From the NCBI GenBank assembly GCA_031178025.1, contig JAPSJU010000021.1, positions 1-15,468 on the forward strand: a stretch of DNA of 15,468 nucleotides, read 5' to 3'. Source of the stretch: Agromyces sp. GTDB lineage: Bacteria; Actinomycetota; Actinomycetes; Actinomycetales; Microbacteriaceae. The position numbers were made by a program, and so were the translations under genes. Under the pieces are notes generated by a model. The model was not told the origin of the DNA. It saw nothing but the letters and a program-made list of their open reading frames with translations, and ran no database searches. Below, piece after piece: positions 6,841 to 11,986 of the stretch. The first letter of the stretch is position 1, and each line of letters opens with the position of its first letter.

Positions 6841-8002
6841 TCCGGCCGTACTCGAGGCGGGCGTCCGAACGGCGCTCGACGGCGTCATCGATCCCGAGAT
6901 CCGCAAGCCGGTGACCGAGCTCGACATGGTCGAATCCGTGACGGCCGGCGAGGACGGCCGCGTGCACGTCGGCATCCGGCTCACCATCGTCGGATGCCCC
7001 GCCGCCGACCGCATCGAGCGCGACGTGCGACAGGCGGCCGAACAGGTGGCGGGCGCGGGCAACGCGGACGTGACGCTGTCGGTCATGACCCCCGAGCAGC
7101 GCGCCGCCCTCACGGAGCGGCTGCGGGGCGGGCGAGCCGCACGCGGGAATCCGTTCGGCCCGGGCAGCCTCACGCGCGTCATCGCCATCACGAGCGGCAA
7201 GGGCGGCGTCGGCAAGTCGACGATCACCGCGAACCTCGCGGTCGCCCTCTCGGCGCGCGGGCTCTCAGTGGGTCTCGTCGACGCCGATGTGCACGGCTTC
7301 TCCATTCCCGCACTGCTGGGACTCGTCGACGAGCTCGGCAATGCGGCGCGTCCGACGCGGGTCGACGAGATGATCCTGCCGCCCGTCGCGCACGGGGTGA
7401 AGGTCATCTCGATCGGGATGTTCGTCGAACCGACCGAACCCGGCGGGCGCGCATCATCCGTCGCGGTGGCCTGGCGCGGGCCGATGCTGCACCGCACGCT
7501 GAACCAGTTCCTCACCGAGGTGTACTTCGGAGACCTCGACGTGCTGCTCGTCGACCTGCCGCCCGGCACCGGGGACGTCGCGATCTCGCTCGGGCAGCTC
7601 CTGCCGAACGCGGAGGTCGTCGTCGTGACGACGCCGCAGCCGGCGGCGGCGGATGTCGCGGAGCGCTCGGGCGTCGTCGCACGCCAGACCGGGCAGCGCA
7701 TCGTGGGAGTCGTCGAGAACATGTCGGGATTCGCCGGCCCCGACGGCACGATCGAGCTCTTCGGCGCGGGCGGCGGCGCGATCGTCGCCGAGCGTCTCTC
7801 GCACGGGCAGGAGGCCCCCGTGCCGCTCCTCGCGAGCGTCCCGCTCAGCATCGCGCTGCGTCAGGGCGGCGACGCGGGGGTCCCCGTCGTCGTCGCGTCA
7901 CCCGACGATCCGGCCGCGCGCGCGATCGAGCAGGTCGCGTCTCGCCTCGCGGCGCTTCCGCGGTCGCTCTCCGGCCGGCCGCTCGACGTCTCGGTGCGGT
8001 GA
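6827..8002 (+). CDS. mrp: Mrp/NBP35-type P-loop ATPase (iron-sulfur carrier family)
   Basis: A 391-residue cytoplasmic ATPase of the Mrp/ApbC family, which carries or transfers iron-sulfur clusters to apoproteins. Residues 1-95 are a MIP18/DUF59-type domain (VIDPEIRKPVTELDMV, then IVGCPAADR with the conserved Cys-Pro). The SIMIBI ATPase domain begins near residue 115. It has the deviant Walker A SGKGGVGKST with signature Lys125 and Lys130. DADVHGFSIPALLG is the switch I region and LLVDLPPGTGD is Walker B. The segment that holds a CxxC cluster-bridging pair in many homologues reads ENMSGFAGPDG (about 297-307) with no Cys. From memory, mycobacterial Mrp is similar here. If so, cluster binding, if any, must use other residues. 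Confidence 0.92.
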   Translation: MLPADPAVLEAGVRTALDGVIDPEIRKPVTELDMVESVTAGEDGRVHVGIRLTIVGCPAADRIERDVRQAAEQVAGAGNADVTLSVMTPEQRAALTERLRGGRAARGNPFGPGSLTRVIAITSGKGGVGKSTITANLAVALSARGLSVGLVDADVHGFSIPALLGLVDELGNAARPTRVDEMILPPVAHGVKVISIGMFVEPTEPGGRASSVAVAWRGPMLHRTLNQFLTEVYFGDLDVLLVDLPPGTGDVAISLGQLLPNAEVVVVTTPQPAAADVAERSGVVARQTGQRIVGVVENMSGFAGPDGTIELFGAGGGAIVAERLSHGQEAPVPLLASVPLSIALRQGGDAGVPVVVASPDDPAARAIEQVASRLAALPRSLSGRPLDVSVR

Positions 8003-8003
8003 C

Positions 8004-8010
8004 GGAGGGG
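8004..8010 (+). promoter_or_regulatory. Shine-Dalgarno of the lipoprotein gene
   Basis: GGAGGGG lies eight bases before ATG 8019. In-frame GTG 8010 overlaps this site and cannot use it, so 8019 is the preferred start. Confidence 0.6.
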
Positions 8011-8018
8011 TGAGCCGG

Positions 8019-8918
8019 ATGCCGTGCGCCCGCCTCGCCCATCGCTCGACGCGGCTCGCGCTCGCGGCATCCGTGATCGCCGTCGCCCTCACGGCGTGCG
8101 TCGCACCGACCGGCGGGGTCGACACCCCCTCCGACTCCGACGCGCCGGACGACGTCTCCGTCTCGATCCAGCAGGGACGGCTCGATGTCGTCGCGCATCG
8201 GCTCGTCGTACGATTCCAGCACGACGGCGACCAGCCGATCACCATCGAGGGCTTCTCCGTGCGCACGCCCACGCTCGAACCGGGACTCGAGCGGTCGACG
8301 CCGGTGGAACTCGGCGCACGCGACGCCGTCGCGGTGCGGCTCGACCTGCCGGCGAGCGTCTGCGACGCGAAGCCGGGTCCCGTCGTCGTCGACCTGCGCT
8401 ATCGCGCCGCGGGAGGCGTGAGCCACGCCGAACTCGTCGCGTCGGACGCGTTCGACACGGTCGCTCGCGTGAACGCCGCCGACTGCCTCGCCGAGTCCGT
8501 CGCCCGCGTCGCCGCCATCGCGATGCCCGAGCGCCTCCGCTCCACGGGAACCGGGGTCGAGCGTCGGGCGTTCATCGACGTGGTCTTCGAACCGGCGGGA
8601 TCGGGTTCCGCGTCCATGCGGGTCTCCCGGGTGTACGGCACCACGCTCCTGAACGCGGAGGACGGCGTCGACTGGACCCTCGGCATCGACATCGCCGCCG
8701 GCGATGGCCCGTCCACGATCAGCCTCCCGGTGCGGCCGGCGCGGTGCGATGCGCACGCGATCGCCGATGACAAGCGGGGCACGATCCTGCCCTTCGAGCT
8801 CGAGACGAGCGACGGCCGCGCGGGTCGCCTGGACGTGCCGTCCCACGATGCGCTGAAGGCGGACCTCTACGCGTACTACGCGGAGCGCTGCGGACTCGAC
8901 GTGCGGCCCGCCGGATGA
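8019..8918 (+). CDS. Lipoprotein of unknown function
   Basis: A 299-residue exported protein that I do not recognise as a named family. The N-terminus is a clear lipoprotein signal: RLAHRSTR, a hydrophobic stretch, then the lipobox LTAC with Cys27. A Ser/Asp/Pro-rich linker follows (about 30-45). The rest is rich in short hydrophobic-polar alternation suggestive of beta sandwiches (about 50-150 and 170-290). Four further Cys (in VCDAK, DCLAE, RCDAH and RCGLD) could form disulfides outside the membrane. It starts 16 bases after mrp with its own Shine-Dalgarno and is the last gene of the operon. The context gives no clear function: a cytosolic Mrp ATPase and a surface lipoprotein are odd partners, and the link may be only transcriptional. 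Confidence 0.82.
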   Translation: MPCARLAHRSTRLALAASVIAVALTACVAPTGGVDTPSDSDAPDDVSVSIQQGRLDVVAHRLVVRFQHDGDQPITIEGFSVRTPTLEPGLERSTPVELGARDAVAVRLDLPASVCDAKPGPVVVDLRYRAAGGVSHAELVASDAFDTVARVNAADCLAESVARVAAIAMPERLRSTGTGVERRAFIDVVFEPAGSGSASMRVSRVYGTTLLNAEDGVDWTLGIDIAAGDGPSTISLPVRPARCDAHAIADDKRGTILPFELETSDGRAGRLDVPSHDALKADLYAYYAERCGLDVRPAG

Positions 8919-8924
8919 TCCCGC

Positions 8925-8948
8925 CGCTCCGCGAGCGCGAGCGGAGCG
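8925..8948 (+). terminator. Hairpin after the lipoprotein gene
   Basis: CGCTCCGC (8925-8932) and GCGGAGCG (8941-8948) form a perfect 8-bp stem with an 8-base loop, starting six bases after the lipoprotein stop. There is no T-tract. A terminator of the four-gene operon is likely but not proven. Confidence 0.4.
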
Positions 8949-8968
8949 CGGTCGGAGTGGGCCGACCG
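8949..8968. repeat. Inverted repeat upstream of the aldehyde dehydrogenase -10
   Basis: CGGTCGG (8949-8955) and CCGACCG (8962-8968) are perfect 7-base inverted arms around AGTGGG. They end three bases before the -10-like TAGACT. The site covers the expected -35/spacer region, so an operator for the dehydrogenase is plausible. Alternatively it is a second terminator hairpin for the upstream operon. Confidence 0.4.
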
Positions 8969-8971
8969 TCC

Positions 8972-8977
8972 TAGACT
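8972..8977 (+). promoter_or_regulatory. -10 of the aldehyde dehydrogenase gene (leaderless start)
   Basis: TAGACT lies six bases before ATG 8984, in the context CTAGACTGTG. It has no Shine-Dalgarno. The identical hexamer and spacing precede dapE. Confidence 0.5.
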
Positions 8978-8983
8978 GTGCCC

Positions 8984-10534
8984 ATGCGCGCCACGACGGC
9001 CTCATCCGACCTGTTCGCGAGCCTGACGGACGATGTGATCGCATCGACGGCCGACACCGTGCCGGTGGCCACGCCGTCGACGGGGGCGACGCTCCACGAA
9101 CTGCCGTGCTCGAACGGTGACGACGTCCGGGACGCCGTGGCGCGGGCCCGCCTCGCGCAGCTGGCCTGGGCGCGGGCCGGCTTCGCCGAACGACGCCGCA
9201 TGCTGTTGCGCGCACACGACCTCATCCTCGAGCGCCGGGAGCTCCTACTCGATCTCATCCAGCTCGAGAGCGGGAAGACCCGCGGCCAGGCGTTCGAGGA
9301 GATCTTCCTCGCGGCGTCGGTGACCCGATACAACGCCGTCGCCGCGCGCCGGGTGCTGCGCCGGCACCGGCGCCGATCGGGGATCCCCGGCGTCGTGACG
9401 ACGCGGGTGCGGTACCAGCCCAAGGGCGTCGCCGGGGTCATCACCCCGTGGAACTTCGCACTCAGCCTCGCCGCCCTCGACGTCGTGCCCGCCCTCGCCG
9501 CCGGCTGCGCGGTGGTGCAGAAGGCCGACGAGCAGGGGGCGCTCTCGATCCTCGCGCTGCGACGGTGCTTCGTCGACGCCGGCGTCCCCGAAGCGCTGTG
9601 GGCGGTGGTCGCCGGGCCGCCGAACGAGGTGGGCGAGACACTGACGGATGTCGCCGACTACCTCTGCTTCACCGGCTCGACCGCAACGGGCCGCATGATC
9701 GCCGAGAAGGCGGGTCGTCGTCTCGTCGGCGCGTCCCTCGAGCTGGGAGGCAAGAACGCGATCATCGTGCTCGACGACGTCGAGCCGGCCGAGGCGGCGC
9801 GGAGCACGCTCCACGCCGCGTTCTCGGCGATGGGCCAGCTCTGCGTCTCGATGGAGCGCATCTACGTCGAGCGCCGGATCGCGGGCCCGTTCCAGCGCGC
9901 CCTCGTCGAGCAGCTCCGATCGGCTGAGCTCGGCCCGGCGCTCGGATCCGGGGCCGACTTCGGCTCGCTCGCGAGCGAGGCGCAGCTCGAGCGCGTGCAG
10001 GCCCATCTCGACGACGCCGTCGCCAAGGGGGCGATCGTGCTCGCGGGCGGCCGGGCTCGTCCCGAGCTCGGGCCGTGGTGCTTCGAACCCACCGTGCTCA
10101 CGGGTGTCACGCCTGAGATGCGCGTCTTCGCCGAGGAGACCTTCGGCGCCGTCGCCTCGCTCTACCTCGTCGGCAGCGACGACGAGGCGGTGTTCGCGGC
10201 GAACTCGGGCGAATACGGACTGAACGCCGCGGTCCTCGCCGGCTCGGGCCGACGCGCCCGACGGATCGCCGACGCCCTCCAGGCGGGCAGCGTCAACATC
10301 AACGAGGGCTATCGCGCGTCCTTCGCCTCGGTCGCGGCTCCGATGGGCGGCGTGAAGCAGTCGGGCCTCGGTCGGAGGAACGGGCCGGAGGGGCTCCTGC
10401 GGTTCGTGGATCCGGTCACCGTGGCCGCGGCCACGGGCCTGCTGCAACTGCCCCGGACGGCACGCGAGTACGAGACCCGGATGCCGCTGCTCCTCGCCCT
10501 CGCCAGGGCGCTGAAGGCGCTGCGGCGGCGCTGA
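8984..10534 (+). CDS. Aldehyde dehydrogenase, succinate-semialdehyde type
   Basis: A 516-residue NAD(P)-dependent aldehyde dehydrogenase that would oxidise an aldehyde to its acid in the cytoplasm. Key residues are in place: Asn157 in ITPWNFAL, Lys180 in VVQKADEQ (cofactor site), Glu253 in LELGGKN and the catalytic Cys287 in GQLCVSMER. Other family motifs are FTGSTATGR and EETFGAV. Overall style (VSMERIYVE, GSGADFGSL, VNINEGYRASFASVAAPMGG) is that of the actinobacterial GabD2-like succinate-semialdehyde dehydrogenase group. Substrate specificity is therefore probable, not certain. The usual KP after the cofactor Lys is KA here. ATG 8984 is favoured over GTG 8978 because the -10-like TAGACT ends six bases before it. 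No aminotransferase or transporter gene for GABA use lies nearby. It converges on tatB, with 15 bases between stops. Confidence 0.88.
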   Translation: MRATTASSDLFASLTDDVIASTADTVPVATPSTGATLHELPCSNGDDVRDAVARARLAQLAWARAGFAERRRMLLRAHDLILERRELLLDLIQLESGKTRGQAFEEIFLAASVTRYNAVAARRVLRRHRRRSGIPGVVTTRVRYQPKGVAGVITPWNFALSLAALDVVPALAAGCAVVQKADEQGALSILALRRCFVDAGVPEALWAVVAGPPNEVGETLTDVADYLCFTGSTATGRMIAEKAGRRLVGASLELGGKNAIIVLDDVEPAEAARSTLHAAFSAMGQLCVSMERIYVERRIAGPFQRALVEQLRSAELGPALGSGADFGSLASEAQLERVQAHLDDAVAKGAIVLAGGRARPELGPWCFEPTVLTGVTPEMRVFAEETFGAVASLYLVGSDDEAVFAANSGEYGLNAAVLAGSGRRARRIADALQAGSVNINEGYRASFASVAAPMGGVKQSGLGRRNGPEGLLRFVDPVTVAAATGLLQLPRTAREYETRMPLLLALARALKALRRR

Positions 10535-10557
10535 GTCAGCGCATCGACGTCACGTCG
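10528..10557. terminator. Tandem odd palindromes at the dehydrogenase/tatB junction
   Basis: GCGCTGA (10528-10534), G, TCAGCGC (10536-10542) is a perfect 7-base inverted repeat that includes the dehydrogenase stop TGA. CGACGT (10545-10550), C, ACGTCG (10552-10557) surrounds the tatB stop. Stems are short and there are no T-tracts, so a bidirectional terminator role is tentative. Confidence 0.3.
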
Positions 10558-10939
10558 CCTCGGAATCGAACGGTGCGGCCTCGCCCGCACCGAGCAGCTC
10601 CCGCTTGCGCTTGCGCTGCAGGTACGCCGAATTCTCGTTGACGCCCGCCCTGGCGACCACGGGTTTCTCGGGCTCGGCGAACGGGTCGACGTCGCTCAGT
10701 GCCTCACGGATGATGCGGCGCGGGTCGTACTGGCGCGGATCCATCTTGCGCCAGTCGACATCGCTGAATTCGGGACCCATCTCCTCGCGCATCCGGTCCT
10801 TCGCACCGTTGGCCATGTCGCGCAGGGAGCGCACGAGGCGCCCGAGCTGGGCTGCGTAGTGCGGCAGCCGCTCGGGTCCGAGCAGGAAGACGGCGATCAC
10901 CCCGATGATGAGGAGCTTCTCGAACGTCAGACCGAACAC
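10550..10939 (-). CDS. tatB: Twin-arginine translocase subunit TatB
   Basis: A 129-residue TatB, which with TatC forms the receptor for twin-arginine signal peptides at the cytoplasmic membrane. It opens with MFGLTFEKLLIIGVIAVFLLGPERLP. The short transmembrane helix covers about residues 6-20, and the GPERLP hinge (21-26) is followed by an amphipathic helix (YAAQLGRLVRSLRDM). An acidic/basic hydrophilic tail follows, with RKMDPRQYDPRRIIREAL and a basic end (LQRKRKRELL). Length suits actinobacterial TatB. GTG 10939 gives the standard TatB N-terminus and lies six bases after a -10-like TATCCT. The GTG one codon upstream is less likely. tatA and tatC are not in the window. It is divergent from the methyltransferase gene. 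Confidence 0.93.
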   Translation of the reverse strand: MFGLTFEKLLIIGVIAVFLLGPERLPHYAAQLGRLVRSLRDMANGAKDRMREEMGPEFSDVDWRKMDPRQYDPRRIIREALSDVDPFAEPEKPVVARAGVNENSAYLQRKRKRELLGAGEAAPFDSEAT

Positions 10940-10945
10940 CACTAC

Positions 10946-10951
10946 AGGATA
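10946..10951 (-). promoter_or_regulatory. -10 of tatB (leaderless start)
   Basis: On the minus strand TATCCT is followed by six bases and then GTG 10939, with no Shine-Dalgarno. The hexamer is one of the better TATAAT matches in the window (4/6). Confidence 0.5.
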
Positions 10952-10991
10952 GTGGGCGGCGAGGCGCGCCGACGCCGTGCCCGGTCACCTC

Positions 10992-10997
10992 TAGGCT
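10992..10997 (+). promoter_or_regulatory. Candidate -10 of the methyltransferase gene
   Basis: TAGGCT, in the context CTAGGCTTGG, nearly repeats the dapD promoter (CTAGGCTGGG). It would start transcription near 11004, giving a leader of about 26 bases with a Shine-Dalgarno. CCGACG at 10969-10974 is a weak -35 candidate, 17 bases upstream. Confidence 0.45.
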
Positions 10998-11017
10998 TGG
11001 CAGTCGAGAGAATTCCC

Positions 11018-11022
11018 GGGAG
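11018..11022 (+). promoter_or_regulatory. Shine-Dalgarno deciding the methyltransferase start
   Basis: GGGAG lies seven bases before GTG 11030 and downstream of the candidate -10. This excludes the longer in-frame extension upstream. Confidence 0.55.
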
Positions 11023-11029
11023 CCGCCAC

Positions 11030-11662
11030 GTGTCCGATCGAGACCTGAACTGGAAATACGTCGACGAGTCGGTCGTCGAGACCGACGCGGTCGCCAAGGC
11101 GCGACAGCAGTCGCTCGAGCTCGGCATCGAACCGGTCTCGCCGGCGGTCGGCGCACAACTCGGCGTGATCGCTGCCGCCGCCCGCGCCGAATCCATCATC
11201 GAGATCGGCACGGGCGTCGGCGTCTCCGGCCTGTGGATGCTGCAGACGGTGCGCTCGGCGATGCTCACCTCGATCGACACCGAGAACGAGTACCAGCAGC
11301 ACGCGCGTGAGCACTTCGCCGACGCGGGCATCGCGCCGGCCCGTGTGCGCCTCATCGCGGGCCGGGCGAGCGAGGTGCTCCCCCGCATGAACGAGAGCTC
11401 GTACGACGTGGTCTTCGTCGACGCCGACGCGCCGTCGGTCATCGAGTACGCCGAGCACGGACTCCGCCTCGCCAAGCCGGGCGGCAGCGTGCTCGTGGCT
11501 CGGGCCCTCTGGAAGGGGCGCGTGGCGGATCCCGCACGGCGTGATGATGCAGCGACCGCGTTCCGGGAGCTCATCGCCGAGCTCGCGGCGTCCCCTGCCG
11601 TAGCAACGGCCGTCTCCCCAGCGGGAGACGGCCTGTTGCAGATCGTGAAGCTGGGCGCCTGA
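11030..11662 (+). CDS. SAM-dependent O-methyltransferase (family 3 type)
   Basis: A 210-residue class I methyltransferase of the family-3/caffeoyl-CoA O-methyltransferase type. The opening LNWKYVDESVVET leads to EPVSPAVGAQLGVIAAAARA. Motif I is EIGTGVGVSGLWML (Glu58 to about residue 71), and YDVVFVDADAP (Asp131, Asp133) is the post-I/metal-site region of the family. Glycine-rich LAKPGGSVLVARALWKG follows. The acceptor is unknown. Closely similar proteins are common in actinobacteria; from memory Rv1220c is the mycobacterial counterpart beside sigE. GTG 11030 has a Shine-Dalgarno and fits the family N-terminus. The last 60 bases contain a strong hairpin, and the stop codon lies in another one shared with the convergent DUF3117 gene. 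Confidence 0.9.
   Translation: MSDRDLNWKYVDESVVETDAVAKARQQSLELGIEPVSPAVGAQLGVIAAAARAESIIEIGTGVGVSGLWMLQTVRSAMLTSIDTENEYQQHAREHFADAGIAPARVRLIAGRASEVLPRMNESSYDVVFVDADAPSVIEYAEHGLRLAKPGGSVLVARALWKGRVADPARRDDAATAFRELIAELAASPAVATAVSPAGDGLLQIVKLGA
11603..11639. terminator. Long hairpin inside the 3' end of the methyltransferase gene
   Basis: GGCCGTCTCCC (11608-11618) and GGGAGACGGCC (11623-11633) form a perfect 11-bp stem with loop CAGC. GCAAC (11603-11607) and GTTGC (11635-11639) extend it to 16 bp across a single bulged T. It is in coding sequence (residues around AVSPAGDG). It lies 31 bases beyond the DUF3117 stop on the other strand, so it could terminate that transcript. There is no T-tract in either direction. 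Confidence 0.5.
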
Positions 11663-11675
11663 CCCCTGGGTCAGG
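11658..11675. terminator. Palindrome spanning both stop codons (methyltransferase/DUF3117)
   Basis: CCTGACCC (11658-11665), CT, GGGTCAGG (11668-11675) is a perfect inverted repeat. The left arm contains the TGA of the plus-strand gene and the right arm the TCA (stop) of the minus-strand gene. It gives a 7-bp hairpin with a CCTG loop on either transcript. Confidence 0.4.
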
Positions 11676-11844
11676 CGGGGTTCACGACGCCGCCGAGGAC
11701 GTCGTACAGCTCCTTGGCCTCAGCGTCGTTCACCGAGACGACGAGGCGTCCTCCACCCTCGAGCGGTACTCGCACGATGATGAGGCGACCCTCCTTCACA
11801 GCCTCCATAGGCCCGTCTCCAGTGCGTGGCTTCATGGCCGCCAT
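11671..11844 (-). CDS. DUF3117 small conserved protein
   Basis: A 57-residue protein that reads MAAMKPRTGDGPMEAVKEGR, then IIVRVPLEGGGRLVVSVN, then DAEAKELYDVLGGVV. This matches the actinobacterial DUF3117 family, of which I recall Rv1211 in M. tuberculosis with nearly the same first 20 residues. The fold looks like a short beta hairpin (LIIVRVPLEGGGRLVVSV) followed by a helix (EAKELYDVL). No function is established to my knowledge. The frame continues upstream, but the family start MAAMKP and a Shine-Dalgarno fix the start at ATG 11844. It lies downstream of the glycosyltransferase gene on the same strand, with its own likely promoter. Confidence 0.9.
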   Translation of the reverse strand: MAAMKPRTGDGPMEAVKEGRLIIVRVPLEGGGRLVVSVNDAEAKELYDVLGGVVNPA

Positions 11845-11851
11845 TGAGCTA

Positions 11852-11857
11852 CCCCTT
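11852..11857 (-). promoter_or_regulatory. Shine-Dalgarno of the DUF3117 gene
   Basis: AAGGGG on the minus strand lies seven bases before ATG 11844 and supports the short family start over the longer open frame. Confidence 0.55.
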
Positions 11858-11874
11858 TCGTGGCTGGTCTTCCC

Positions 11875-11880
11875 ATTATC
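11875..11880 (-). promoter_or_regulatory. Candidate -10 of the DUF3117 gene
   Basis: GATAAT on the minus strand matches TATAAT at five of six positions. It would give a leader of about 24 bases carrying the Shine-Dalgarno. No -35 is recognisable. The rest of the gap 11845-11986 shows nothing else except one copy of the GGCATCCG octamer at 11957. Confidence 0.45.
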
Positions 11881-11986
11881 CCGTATGCCGACCGGCGCTG
11901 GGAAATCCCCGAGAAACTGTGGATGACGCTTCCCCGCGCCCGGCACGGCCGCTCGCGGCATCCGCTCGCCCCGATTCGTGCCCTCA

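Noticed and set aside
6049..7851. A 600-codon open frame on the minus strand opposite mrp
   Set aside because: It crosses several well-supported plus-strand genes, and its Ser/Thr/Arg/Pro-rich composition matches an antisense shadow. No motif or start signal is seen.
9245..10447. A 400-codon open frame on the minus strand opposite the aldehyde dehydrogenase
   Set aside because: Antisense shadow: the dehydrogenase has all catalytic residues, and the antisense product is low-complexity.
11845..11986. A small gene or RNA in the largest gap (142 bases)
   Set aside because: Apart from the DUF3117 promoter and Shine-Dalgarno I see no start signal, no stable long hairpin and no RNA-family signature.
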